Assembly (NCBI RefSeq): GCF_021728395.1
Contig: NZ_JAKKCM010000014.1
Coordinates: 1 to 64,000, forward strand
DNA from: Vibrio sp. J1-1
GTDB lineage: Bacteria > Pseudomonadota > Gammaproteobacteria > Enterobacterales > Vibrionaceae
DNA length: 64,000 nt
Direction: 5' to 3'
Position 1 is the stretch's first letter. Every line of letters starts with the position of its first letter. The notes beneath the pieces are model-generated. The model saw nothing but the letters and a program-made list of their open reading frames with translations, did no database searches and was not told the DNA's origin. Shown here in pieces: positions 1-7,885 of this stretch. A program made the translations under genes and the position numbers.

Positions 1-175
1 GGACTAACCAGACCGCTTGCTCGGCAGGGAATCTTCGTTTACGCACAGACGCTTTACCGGTTTGTTTAACCGCTTCTTCAACCCAATCTAAGGGAATGTG
101 TTTAGCAAAGGCATTGATATGGTGTTCTTGACAGAACTCCGCAGTAACGTGTAATTCTTTAGAAAACTCGGACAT
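1..175 (-). CDS. IS4-family transposase, N-terminal fragment (runs off the window)
   Basis: The reverse strand from 175 to 1 is open for 58 codons beginning MSEFSKELHV and including LDWVEEAVKQTGKASVRKRR and FPAEQAVWLV. This is the pattern of the helical N-terminal domain of IS4 transposases, which precedes the DDE catalytic domain. The DDE residues would lie left of position 1, so activity cannot be judged. The ATG at 175-173 is the only start before the upstream hairpin. The gene is cut by the window edge, not visibly broken. Confidence 0.8.
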   Translation of the reverse strand, partial: MSEFSKELHVTAEFCQEHHINAFAKHIPLDWVEEAVKQTGKASVRKRRFPAEQAVWLV

Positions 176-180
176 AAAAA

Positions 181-209
181 AATCGGTCTCAACTATGTTG
201 AGACCGATT
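181..209. promoter_or_regulatory. Perfect hairpin in the transposase leader
   Basis: AATCGGTCTCAAC (181-193) and its exact reverse complement (197-209) enclose a 3-base loop, 5 bases upstream of the transposase ATG. In other IS4-family members (IS10, IS50) a hairpin in this place hides the ribosome site on read-through transcripts. The same role here is inference. It could equally terminate transcription entering the element. Confidence 0.5.
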
Positions 210-395
210 ATGATGCCTTGGGAGGATCGTTCAATTACTTAAAACGATCAGCATTAAGTGCCATACTGAGCTTTTTTATACCAATACCAGTCATTTAATT
301 ATCATTGCTATTATCTTTTTGGGTTGGTGGTTATATAACTCACCAGCGATAAACAGCATGGAATGGTATAAATACTAAACAACATTGCGCTTTAA

Positions 396-427
396 TAACA
401 AAAAAGAGCAGCGTTTTGCTGCTCTTT
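396..427 (-). terminator. Rho-independent terminator of the GNAT gene
   Basis: AAAGAGCAGC (403-412) pairs perfectly with GCTGCTCTTT (418-427) around a short GTTTT loop. Read on the minus strand the stem is followed by a T-rich run, just past the stop of the leftward gene at 459. Confidence 0.8.
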
Positions 428-458
428 ATGTTTACAACTTCATACACAGTTGTGAAGG

Positions 459-1007
459 CTAAGAATAGACAACGTGGTCTTCAATGCCGTCTACCAACGC
501 TTGTGCACTCGGCCAACTGAACACTTTTTCCATCACTTCCGTGCCCCCCGGCGCGCGCCAAATACGCTCTTGGCACTCTCGGCCACCAATGTGGCGATAA
601 AATTCAATTGCTGAAGTATTTTGCGAAACGACTTCCAGATATAAGCCACTATCTTTGAAGTACTGCTGCTGCCATTCTGCGGCGGCAAGTAATAGTTGTT
701 TTCCAATACCACGGCTACGAAACGCGTCATCTACATGCAATGCATCAATAAAAGTCCCACGCTCAAAATCATGGTTACCAAAGATGCAAACAAAGCCAAT
801 TAAAAGCCCCCCCTCTTCTGCCAGTACGATGTGCTGGTTAAATGGAGGGTTGGTAAGACGGGTCTGCCAAATCAGCAATTTATCATCCAGAGCATCTTTG
901 TCTAAATAACTGTTACTAAGGATGCCTTGATAGTGACGTTTCCAACTCTCTGCATGCAGATGCGCGATACGCTCGTAGTCCTTATATTCCGCTAGTCGTA
1001 AATCCAT
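459..1007 (-). CDS. GNAT-family N-acetyltransferase
   Basis: This 182-residue protein has the layout of a GCN5-related acetyltransferase. The N-terminal strand begins MDLRLAEYKDYERIAHLHAES. The acetyl-CoA loop (motif A) is the LHVDDAFRSRGIGKQLL stretch near residues 90-106, containing the R-x-x-G-I-G pyrophosphate-binding pattern. A late VVSQNTSAIEFYRHIGG segment is the usual motif B, where the N-x-x-A-x-x-F-Y pattern is typical. The substrate cannot be told from sequence. AGGAA lies about 7 bases before the ATG, supporting this start. It is monocistronic, with its own terminator downstream. Confidence 0.85.
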   Translation of the reverse strand: MDLRLAEYKDYERIAHLHAESWKRHYQGILSNSYLDKDALDDKLLIWQTRLTNPPFNQHIVLAEEGGLLIGFVCIFGNHDFERGTFIDALHVDDAFRSRGIGKQLLLAAAEWQQQYFKDSGLYLEVVSQNTSAIEFYRHIGGRECQERIWRAPGGTEVMEKVFSWPSAQALVDGIEDHVVYS

Positions 1008-1278
1008 TACGTATTCCTATATTCTTATATATGCTGCTCTTCCAAATAACCTTAGCATTTTCTACCATAATAATCCTGACTTACCGGTAGATTTCACATA
1101 GCCTAAGCTAAAGTTCATTTTTTAATACTACTCATTATTTAATTAAAAGCAAAATATGCCGACAGATTTATTAGCTATATACTATAAGAATCATCACAAT
1201 TGTGTAACTTAAGTTTGACTTACACGTGTACGCTGATAATCTAGCGTACAGTTGTTAGCTCAAAGTCAGGAAAACATT

Positions 1279-2403
1279 GTGACTCAAAACAAACCACCTC
1301 TTATCTGGTTGAATATAGTAATATTTTCTACCAGCTTCGTACTTGCCTTCATTGTTACTCCTTGGTATGCCTACCACTTTGGGTTAGGGTGGGAGCACTT
1401 AATATGGGGCATTGTCGCGTTCAGTTTTACCAATCTATCAATTACAGCGGGTTATCATCGTCTTTGGAGCCATAAAACCTACGAAGCTCATCCAATGTTA
1501 CGTGGCATATTCGCTCTTGGCGGCGCATTTTCCCTACAAAATAGTGCATTACACTGGTCTTCCGATCATCGCGTACACCATAAACACGTGGATAACAACG
1601 ATAAAGACCCCTATTCAGCTAAGCGTGGCTTCTGGTACTCGCATTTAGGCTGGATGTTGCGTGATTACAACAAATCAAGAGAGAACGACTACACCAACTG
1701 TCGTGACCTTAAACGTGACAAGATAGTAATGTGGCAACACGACTACTATGTTCTACTGGCGCTCGTGACCAATATCGGCTTTCCGGTTGCCTTAGGACTT
1801 ATTTATGGTGATGTCTGGGGCATGCTATTAGTGGTGGGCGCGGTTCGTCTTTTTATGAGTCACCATACCACCTTCTTTATCAATTCATTGGCTCATATTT
1901 GGGGTAAGCAGACGTTTACCGACAAAAATACAGCGCGTGATAATGGAATTTTGGCCTTTTTTACGTTTGGTGAGGGCTACCATAATTTTCATCACATCTT
2001 TGAGAATGACTACCGTAACGGAGTATATTGGTGGCATTACGATCCAACCAAATGGCTGATTAAATCATGCTCGTGGCTGGGGTTAACATGGAAATTACGT
2101 ACAACCCCAACTTTCAGAATAGAAAAAGCCCGTGCGACCCAACTGTTAAAGACGACCAAAGAGAAGCTAGAATCGAGACCGAATACCCAGCCTATTCTCG
2201 ACCAACTTCAGCAAGAGTTTGATTCTCTCGTTCATCATATGCAGGAGTATTATGAGGTTCGAAAAGAGCTGATTAGTAAAAAAACAGCAGACGTAGTGAA
2301 GAAGTATGAGTACTCAGTCTGTAAGTTGAAGTATCAGCAGATAAAAGCAGAGTTTGAAAGGCAACAACACAGTTGGAATCTAATGGTTCGTCAATACGCG
2401 TAA
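1279..2403 (+). CDS. Membrane fatty acid desaturase (acyl-CoA/acyl-lipid delta-9 type)
   Basis: This integral membrane di-iron desaturase introduces a double bond into long acyl chains, raising membrane fluidity. From the chosen GTG start (374 residues) the three histidine boxes are HRLWSH at about 60-65, HRVHH at 97-101 and HNFHH at 235-239, with hydrophobic pairs between them. The reading frame extends upstream to a TTG at 1252, but AGGAAA sits 5-10 bases before the GTG at 1279, so I prefer that start. The last 100 residues are charged, helical and soluble. It stands alone with its own terminator. Exact position specificity and acyl carrier are not deducible. Confidence 0.88.
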   Translation: MTQNKPPLIWLNIVIFSTSFVLAFIVTPWYAYHFGLGWEHLIWGIVAFSFTNLSITAGYHRLWSHKTYEAHPMLRGIFALGGAFSLQNSALHWSSDHRVHHKHVDNNDKDPYSAKRGFWYSHLGWMLRDYNKSRENDYTNCRDLKRDKIVMWQHDYYVLLALVTNIGFPVALGLIYGDVWGMLLVVGAVRLFMSHHTTFFINSLAHIWGKQTFTDKNTARDNGILAFFTFGEGYHNFHHIFENDYRNGVYWWHYDPTKWLIKSCSWLGLTWKLRTTPTFRIEKARATQLLKTTKEKLESRPNTQPILDQLQQEFDSLVHHMQEYYEVRKELISKKTADVVKKYEYSVCKLKYQQIKAEFERQQHSWNLMVRQYA

Positions 2404-2424
2404 CCTTATCCCTACCACCACTTC

Positions 2425-2452
2425 AAAGCTCCGACTCATCGGGGCTTTTTTT
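2425..2452 (+). terminator. Rho-independent terminator of the desaturase gene
   Basis: AAAGCTCCGA (2425-2434) pairs with TCGGGGCTTT (2439-2448), with one G-U pair and a CTCA loop, and is followed by a T run. It lies 22 bases past the stop. Confidence 0.85.
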
Positions 2453-2686
2453 CTTCAGACATTCATTAACTCAAAATCAGGTTACAACCACCCATTTAGA
2501 TTACTTTCCGCCCACCTCCTGTGTTAATGCACCAGTTATCGACCAGTATTATATTTCATTAAAACTTATATAAATTGGCATATATCACTCACACAACCAT
2601 ATTTAAACAAAATAATACATCGCGTTTACTTATTAAAATATTATTTGTTTTAGATCATGCAAGTCCCAGATTCAACTCGTGCCACA

Positions 2687-2712
2687 GACAAGAATTCTGT
2701 ACATTTCTTGTC
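2687..2712. promoter_or_regulatory. Operator-like inverted repeat upstream of the dicarboxylate transporter gene
   Basis: GACAAGAA (2687-2694) is repeated in exact inverted form as TTCTTGTC (2705-2712) with a 10-base spacer. CATAAT at 2712-2717 overlaps its right arm and could be a -10 element. There is no T tract, so a protein-binding operator is likelier than a terminator. The regulator is unknown. Confidence 0.4.
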
Positions 2713-2761
2713 ATAATTTGAAACAGTTTCATCCTTATTTTCAATACATCTGGAGACCCTT

Positions 2762-4129
2762 ATGCTAGAGCTCTTAATTGGCTTAATAGTGACCATTGCC
2801 GTGGGCTATTTCATTGTCAAAGGCTATAAAGCGGCTGGCGTGCTTTTAACCGCAGGTATTAGTTTGCTTCTCTTAACTGGCGTGTTAGGCCACCAAGTAT
2901 TACCATCAAGCATTACCTCGACCGGTAATATGGTAACGGACTCATTAGAATACGTTAAATATATGCTTCAGTACCGTGGTGGTGGCTTGGGCATGCAGAT
3001 TATGTTGCTTTGTGGATTTGCGTCTTACATGACACACATTGGTGCTAACAACGTCGTAGTAAAACAGTTCTCTAAACCGCTTTCAGTTATTAAGTCTCCT
3101 TATGTCCTTTTAGTTGCGGCATACATTGTCGCCTGCTTAATGTCTTTAGCCGTAAGCTCGGCAACGGGTTTAGGTGTACTTTTGATGGCGACTCTATTCC
3201 CTATGATGGTAGCGATGGGTATCTCACGCCCAGCGGCGGTTGCAGTCTGCGCCTCTCCAGCAGCAATCATTCTTTCTCCAACCTCCGGTGATGTTGTTAT
3301 TGCCGCAGAAAAGTCAGGACTTGCTCTGGACGTTTTCGCTGTGCAAACCGTTCTGCCTGTATCGATTTGTGCCATCATCGTCATGGCTGCGGCTGCCTTC
3401 TTCTGGAACAAGTATCTGGATAAGAAGGAAAACACGCCAATGGAAAAGATTGACGTATCAGAAATCAAAGCGGATGCACCCGCGTTTTACGCAGCACTGC
3501 CATTTTTGCCAATCATCGGTGTATTTCTCTTCAACGGGCGTACAATCCCTGGATTAAGCCTAGATATCTACACTATCGTTGTTGCTTCCATTTTCCTTGG
3601 AGCTCTTATTCATTACGTCGTGAACAAGTTTGATGGCAAAAAGTCGCTGGAAGATTTGGATTCTTGTTACGAAGGTATGGCTGACGCATTTAAAGGCGTG
3701 GTAATGCTGTTAGTTGCAGCTGGTGTATTTGCACAAGGTTTGATGTCTATTGGCGCAATAGATAACCTGCTTCACCTAGCAGATCAGGCTGGTGCTGGCG
3801 GCGTTGCTCTTATGCTTATTTTGACAGTTCTAACCGTTGCAGCAGCAATCGCTACAGGCTCTGGTAACGCACCATTCTATGCCTTCGTTGAGCTCGCTCC
3901 TTCACTGGCAGCAAAAATGGGCCTAAACCCTGCATTCCTAATCATCCCGATGCTGCAAGCATCGAACCTAGGTCGCACTATTTCTCCGGTTTCAGGTGTC
4001 ATCGTAGCAACATCCGGCATGGCGAAAATAAGCCCGTTCGAGGTGGTTAAACGCACCTCTGTACCTGTACTAGCAGGGTTAGTAACCGTCATTATAGGAA
4101 CAATGGTTCTGGTACCAATGAGTGCTTAA
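2762..4129 (+). CDS. dcuC: DcuC-family C4-dicarboxylate transporter
   Basis: This 455-residue, highly hydrophobic protein has the length and motif pattern of DcuC (E. coli protein about 461 residues). The family exchanges or exports succinate and other C4-dicarboxylates during anaerobic growth. About twelve membrane segments can be seen. Conserved family stretches include SSATGLGVLLMATLFPMM near 135-150, a polar ILSPTSGDVVIAAEKSG re-entrant-like loop near 170-186 and ASNLGRTISPVSGV near 400-413. It is monocistronic with a terminator 36 bases after the stop. Naming as DcuC rather than a related family member is fairly but not fully secure. Confidence 0.8.
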   Translation: MLELLIGLIVTIAVGYFIVKGYKAAGVLLTAGISLLLLTGVLGHQVLPSSITSTGNMVTDSLEYVKYMLQYRGGGLGMQIMLLCGFASYMTHIGANNVVVKQFSKPLSVIKSPYVLLVAAYIVACLMSLAVSSATGLGVLLMATLFPMMVAMGISRPAAVAVCASPAAIILSPTSGDVVIAAEKSGLALDVFAVQTVLPVSICAIIVMAAAAFFWNKYLDKKENTPMEKIDVSEIKADAPAFYAALPFLPIIGVFLFNGRTIPGLSLDIYTIVVASIFLGALIHYVVNKFDGKKSLEDLDSCYEGMADAFKGVVMLLVAAGVFAQGLMSIGAIDNLLHLADQAGAGGVALMLILTVLTVAAAIATGSGNAPFYAFVELAPSLAAKMGLNPAFLIIPMLQASNLGRTISPVSGVIVATSGMAKISPFEVVKRTSVPVLAGLVTVIIGTMVLVPMSA

Positions 4130-4164
4130 TATGTTTACTAAAAATATCTAGTTTCAACAATGAC

Positions 4165-4195
4165 AAAGACCCGCTGTAAAGTTGGGTCTTTTTGT
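4165..4195 (+). terminator. Rho-independent terminator of dcuC
   Basis: AAAGACCC (4165-4172) pairs with GGGTCTTT (4184-4191) and is followed by more T residues. Confidence 0.8.
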
Positions 4196-4383
4196 TGACG
4201 CCAGTGTTAGATCGCATCTTCTATCACTGCCTCTTCCTATCTTTTCAATCACTCTCGTTGCTTATTGACACTACTCAACACGTGACATATTTCGCGTATG
4301 TGGAACGGTATTAACGTTAGAGTTTGCTTACTATGACAACAGCTTATATAAAAACTTAACTCACTCGAAATCTGGAACTGATT

Positions 4384-4974
4384 ATGACTGCACTGATTGT
4401 CTTTATTGTTATTGTTCTACTTATCGCGGCATACGCCATCAGCATCTACAACAAACTTGTGACTCTGCGAAACCGATTCAAAAACAGCTTTGCTCAAATT
4501 GAAGTTCAACTCAAACGCCGATACGACCTGATTCCAAATTTGGTCAACACCGCGAAAGGCTACATGGAGCATGAGAAAGAGACATTTGAACGTGTAATCC
4601 AAGCTAGAAACCAAGCATTATCTGGTCTTAAGGCAGCAAGTGAAGCGCCCGACAGCAATGCTGCGATAAGCCAACTTAGTCAAGCTGAAGGCATGTTACA
4701 AAACGCATTAGGTAAACTTAATGTTGTCGTTGAAGCTTACCCAGAGCTAAAAGCCAACGAGACGATGAGCCAACTCCAGGAAGAGTTAACCAGTACGGAA
4801 AACAAAGTCGCGTTTGCACGCCAGGCATTTAATGATGCGGTAACAAGCTATAACATCTACAAGCAAACTTTCCCGCCCGTCATTTTTGCCAACATGTTTG
4901 GGTTCCAGGACGGTAAATTGCTCGAATTTGCTGATAGCGAAGCCATCCAAGAAGCGCCGAAGGTTGAGTTTTAA
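4384..4974 (+). CDS. lemA: LemA family protein
   Basis: This 196-residue protein has one N-terminal membrane helix (about residues 2-22) followed by a long helical domain. The sequence YNKLVTLRNRFKNSFAQIEV, then QLKRRYDLIPNLVNTAKGYM, is the LemA hallmark. The family's molecular role is poorly known, and its members commonly sit beside M48-type membrane proteases. That is the case here: the stop codon of this gene shares its last A with the ATG of the protease gene (TAATG at 4972-4976), so the two are translationally coupled. GGAACTG precedes the ATG. Confidence 0.9.
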   Translation: MTALIVFIVIVLLIAAYAISIYNKLVTLRNRFKNSFAQIEVQLKRRYDLIPNLVNTAKGYMEHEKETFERVIQARNQALSGLKAASEAPDSNAAISQLSQAEGMLQNALGKLNVVVEAYPELKANETMSQLQEELTSTENKVAFARQAFNDAVTSYNIYKQTFPPVIFANMFGFQDGKLLEFADSEAIQEAPKVEF

Positions 4975-6830
4975 TGGACTTTTTTCACTATCAAGATACT
5001 GCACGTCAGCGAACTGGGCTTCTAGTAATACTGTTTGTGTTGGCAGTTTTAGCGATCACCAGTCTGGTTAGCGTGACATCGATTGGTATCTATTTTGCCG
5101 TCACTGGTAAGCCTTTCGATACTCAAAGCGTCATAAACTACAGTCTGTTAAGTTTTGTTGGTGTCATCTTGGTTGTGTCGATTAGCTCATTGATTCGACT
5201 TACAGACCTTAGCTCAAATGGTGGGCGCGGAGTAGCAGAAAGTATTGGTGGCAAACTTATTTCTCCAGATACAGTAGATTCGAAGCACAGGCAATTACTT
5301 AATGTCGTTGAAGAGATGGCAATTGCGTCAGGCATACCAGTTCCTCCTGTCTACTTGATGACAGAAGAGCGTGGAATTAACGCTTTCGCCGCAGGAATGA
5401 GCATCGATGATGCCGTCATTGGTGTTACACAAGGTGCCCTTGATAGCTTCAATCGCGATGAACTTCAGGGCGTCATCGCTCATGAATTTAGCCATATCCT
5501 GAATGGAGACATGCGCCTCAACACTCGACTGATAGGTGTCTTATTCGGCATCACTTGTATCGCTCATTTTGGCCACTTGGTATTGGACAATTCACGCCAT
5601 ACAACTCGAGGACTTTCTCGTCGCTCTTCAGATTCCAGCAAAGGTTATGCCGCCATTCTACTAATCGCTATCGTCTGTCTGGTACTTGGATGGTTGGGTA
5701 CGCTGTTTGGTTCTATGATAAAAGCTGCGATTTCCCGTCAGCGTGAGTTTTTAGCAGACGCGAGTGCAGTACAGTTTACTCGCAACGATCAGGGGATAGC
5801 TGGCGCACTCAAGAAAATAGGCAGCAGTTCTAACGGCTCAACATTGGACACCAAAGCAAGTGACGAAATGAGTCATATGATGTTTGGACAAAGTAAACTC
5901 TCTGGGTTTTCTGGTTTGTTTGCGACTCACCCACCTCTTGATGAAAGAATTCGCCGCATTGAACCTAGTTGGGATGGAAACTATTCGCACCGAACTAAAA
6001 ATAAAACTGCCACTTTTGCTAGTGAACAAATAAGCGGATTTGCGGAAAACGCACCCTTTACTGCCAACAAGTCAGATTCAACGTCAACGCTGTTCAATGA
6101 TGCAGGCCAGCGCTTAATAGAACAACTACCTTCAGAACTTGTTGACCTTGCACGTGAGCCTTACAGTGCACGCTTCGTTACCTTCATCATCATCTTCGAC
6201 GGCAGTGACATTCAACGAGAGAGGATAAAATGTCACGTCCCTCCTTCCTCTCAAACAAAACTTCTCCCTTGGCTCGATTACGATATACCGCTTCATCTTC
6301 GCTTTCCGCTGCTTGAATTAGCAATACCGGCACTCAAATCCCTCAGCGAAGGTCAGAGAAATCGACTTTGTGAGGTGCTGCGTGATCTTTCTCAAACTGA
6401 TAATGATTACTCACTCGCAGAATGGTGCGTAATCAACTTGGTTGAAAAACAATTACTTGCTTCCTTTGGCCATACTAAGCAGAAAAAATCACTAAAACAG
6501 CTTAAAGAAAGTGTGTTTTGGTTGCTTAGGGAGCTGGCCTGGGTTAGCCACTCTCAACAGGATCATGCACAACACGCTTTCAACTCTGCGCTCGCTTATT
6601 TGGGTTTTCCTGAACATGATTTGGAAAAAGCGAATAACAACTGGAGTTTGAGTCGTGCTACGTTAGAACTGCTACTGCAGTTAAAGCCGAGAGAACGGGA
6701 AATGTTTGTTAAGGCATGCCGACTCGCAATTGAATCTGATGGTGTAATTACTGTCGCTGAAGGAGAGCTCTATCGCGTTGTGGCTTGCTTCCTTGAAGTA
6801 CCAGAGCCACCACTAACGATATCTGACTAG
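4974..6830 (+). CDS. Membrane M48 (HtpX-like) metalloprotease with C-terminal TerB-like domain
   Basis: This 618-residue protein is about twice the size of HtpX. Two membrane helices (about 16-42 and 55-75) precede an M48 peptidase core. The zinc motif is HEFSH at residues 170-174 and the third ligand is probably the glutamate of REFLADASAV near 255. A further hydrophobic segment lies at about 216-238, followed by a conserved FATHPPLDERIRRI tail. From about 380 onward the protein is soluble and helical, ending in an acidic KACRLAIESDGVITVAEGEL segment that resembles TerB-like domains. It is coupled to lemA by a one-base overlap. Likely role: inner membrane protein quality control with LemA; substrates unknown. 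Confidence 0.82.
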   Translation: MDFFHYQDTARQRTGLLVILFVLAVLAITSLVSVTSIGIYFAVTGKPFDTQSVINYSLLSFVGVILVVSISSLIRLTDLSSNGGRGVAESIGGKLISPDTVDSKHRQLLNVVEEMAIASGIPVPPVYLMTEERGINAFAAGMSIDDAVIGVTQGALDSFNRDELQGVIAHEFSHILNGDMRLNTRLIGVLFGITCIAHFGHLVLDNSRHTTRGLSRRSSDSSKGYAAILLIAIVCLVLGWLGTLFGSMIKAAISRQREFLADASAVQFTRNDQGIAGALKKIGSSSNGSTLDTKASDEMSHMMFGQSKLSGFSGLFATHPPLDERIRRIEPSWDGNYSHRTKNKTATFASEQISGFAENAPFTANKSDSTSTLFNDAGQRLIEQLPSELVDLAREPYSARFVTFIIIFDGSDIQRERIKCHVPPSSQTKLLPWLDYDIPLHLRFPLLELAIPALKSLSEGQRNRLCEVLRDLSQTDNDYSLAEWCVINLVEKQLLASFGHTKQKKSLKQLKESVFWLLRELAWVSHSQQDHAQHAFNSALAYLGFPEHDLEKANNNWSLSRATLELLLQLKPREREMFVKACRLAIESDGVITVAEGELYRVVACFLEVPEPPLTISD

Positions 6831-6883
6831 AAACTTGTAGTGCGCAGACTACTTCTTTTTATTTAGTCTTTTATATAAAAAGC

Positions 6884-6913
6884 AAAACGCCAGCGAATTA
6901 TCGCTGGCGTTTT
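6884..6913. terminator. Bidirectional terminator between the M48 gene and a leftward gene
   Basis: A perfect 13-bp stem, AAAACGCCAGCGA (6884-6896) with TCGCTGGCGTTTT (6901-6913), has a 4-base loop and A/T tails on both sides. It separates two convergent genes. Confidence 0.9.
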
Positions 6914-6926
6914 TACAATTATCTTT

Positions 6927-7283
6927 TTACGCTGCTTTGAAGCGCTCTGGAACTCGAGTAATGCTTTGGCGGTAACTAAACCACAGATACGTTACTGCAA
7001 CAGAGAAGTAGAAATAAGACAAAGCAAACACTATTGGCGAGGTAATCAGTTCCGCAGACATACCCCACATAACACCCGTAACTGTGATTGCCAATTTAGA
7101 TAGCATGCCACAAATCAACAAAAATAGCGCGAGGTGCGGGAAGCGAGAGCTACGAAAAGCGAAAAAGTAGCAGCTACCAACAGCCAAGGAAGCGATAGAA
7201 AGACCTAACATAAATGAATGGAAATGCTCTGCCGATGCCACACCTGCAGAAACAGAAGCGATAAGCATTAGGAACAGTTTCAT
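6927..7283 (-). CDS. Small multi-pass membrane protein of unknown function
   Basis: This 118-residue hydrophobic protein begins MKLFLMLIASVSAGVASAEHF. The N-terminus could be a cleaved signal peptide or a first membrane helix, and three more helices follow at about 26-44, 50-70 and 80-102. The C-terminus is basic (RQSITRVPERFKAA). I do not recognise a family. It is monocistronic, ends at the shared terminator, and has an inverted repeat in its promoter region at 7324-7344. Confidence 0.65.
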   Translation of the reverse strand: MKLFLMLIASVSAGVASAEHFHSFMLGLSIASLAVGSCYFFAFRSSRFPHLALFLLICGMLSKLAITVTGVMWGMSAELITSPIVFALSYFYFSVAVTYLWFSYRQSITRVPERFKAA

Positions 7284-7323
7284 AAGTTACCTCACAATAA
7301 ATCGAAAAAAGCATCCCTTCATA

Positions 7324-7344
7324 AATGAAAACTCATTTTTCATT
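7324..7344. promoter_or_regulatory. Inverted repeat upstream of the small membrane protein gene
   Basis: AATGAAAA (7324-7331) and TTTTCATT (7337-7344) form a perfect 8-bp dyad with a 5-base centre, about 41 bases before the leftward gene start at 7283. It is AT-rich, which makes chance more likely, but its position suits an operator. Confidence 0.3.
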
Positions 7345-7790
7345 ATATTCTGCTCATTTTGCATGCTATTACAAGCACATTTTTTGCTCGCTTTGTGTAC
7401 GACCTGCTGCATCAAACAACCTTATTACAAAAGGTTAACAACTAACTTTTCACAAATCCTTTGTATCAAATACTTAGCCATAGAAGCGCTCATTTTAGGC
7501 ACTTTTGTCACAAAGTATTAACACGGAAATATTTCGTAACTTTTGTCTGAAAATGTGAACCAAATAGATATGTTCAACACGTTCACACTATTTTCCTGCA
7601 CCACTCGCGGCCATTAACGATTTATTTACATATACGCCATAAATGTACACATGGTTTTATAGATTCAAATAATTTTTAAATCTAACATCAAAAAGAGATT
7701 CCAATCACATATTTATTGGTTATAATCCGCGCCAATTGCGTCAAATGTTGAAAAACGCAAACTTATTTTTATAAAAAACATCTTTAAACC

Positions 7791-7885
7791 CACCACTCTC
7801 TAATGTTGGTGCAATAAGCCATTCCAAAGACTGTCTATCAGTGATTGGTTGTAGGCCCCTGCCAGAGAGTTAACCGAGAGAAAAA
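7791..7885 (+). promoter_or_regulatory. Structured 5' leader of the MFS transporter gene
   Basis: CACCA (7791-7795) and TGGTG (7807-7811) form a hairpin whose loop carries CTCTCT. ACTCTCT (7795-7801) is the exact complement of AGAGAGT at 7864-7870, and CTCTC also complements GAGAG at 7876-7880, the likely ribosome site five bases before the ATG. The leader could therefore switch between a local hairpin and a long-range pairing that hides the ribosome site. The pairings are visible; the function is inference. Confidence 0.35.

Larger units (their letters stand above)
1..268 (-). mobile_element. IS4-family insertion sequence, one end only
   Basis: The left edge of the window cuts an insertion sequence. 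It contains the N-terminus of an IS4-type transposase reading leftward, a perfect 13-bp hairpin just upstream of the transposase start, and an AT-rich end. I place the outer end near 268, where the outward strand begins CAGTATGGCACTTAATG; this boundary is an estimate because the other terminus is outside the window and no target duplication can be checked. Confidence 0.5.
2404..2761 (+). other. Intergenic region ahead of the dicarboxylate transporter gene
   Basis: This 358-base spacer holds the desaturase terminator at its left end, an AT-rich middle, and the dyad at 2687-2712 near its right end. CTGGAGA lies about 6 bases before the ATG at 2762 and is a plausible ribosome site. I see no gene in it. 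Confidence 0.6.
7284..7885 (+). other. Long divergent intergenic region
   Basis: These 602 AT-rich bases separate the leftward membrane protein from the rightward MFS transporter. I see no convincing coding sequence. It contains the dyad at 7324-7344, and TGTGAAC (7554-7560) with GTTCACA (7581-7587) as a widely spaced inverted pair. Its last 95 bases form a structured leader, listed separately. Confidence 0.55.
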
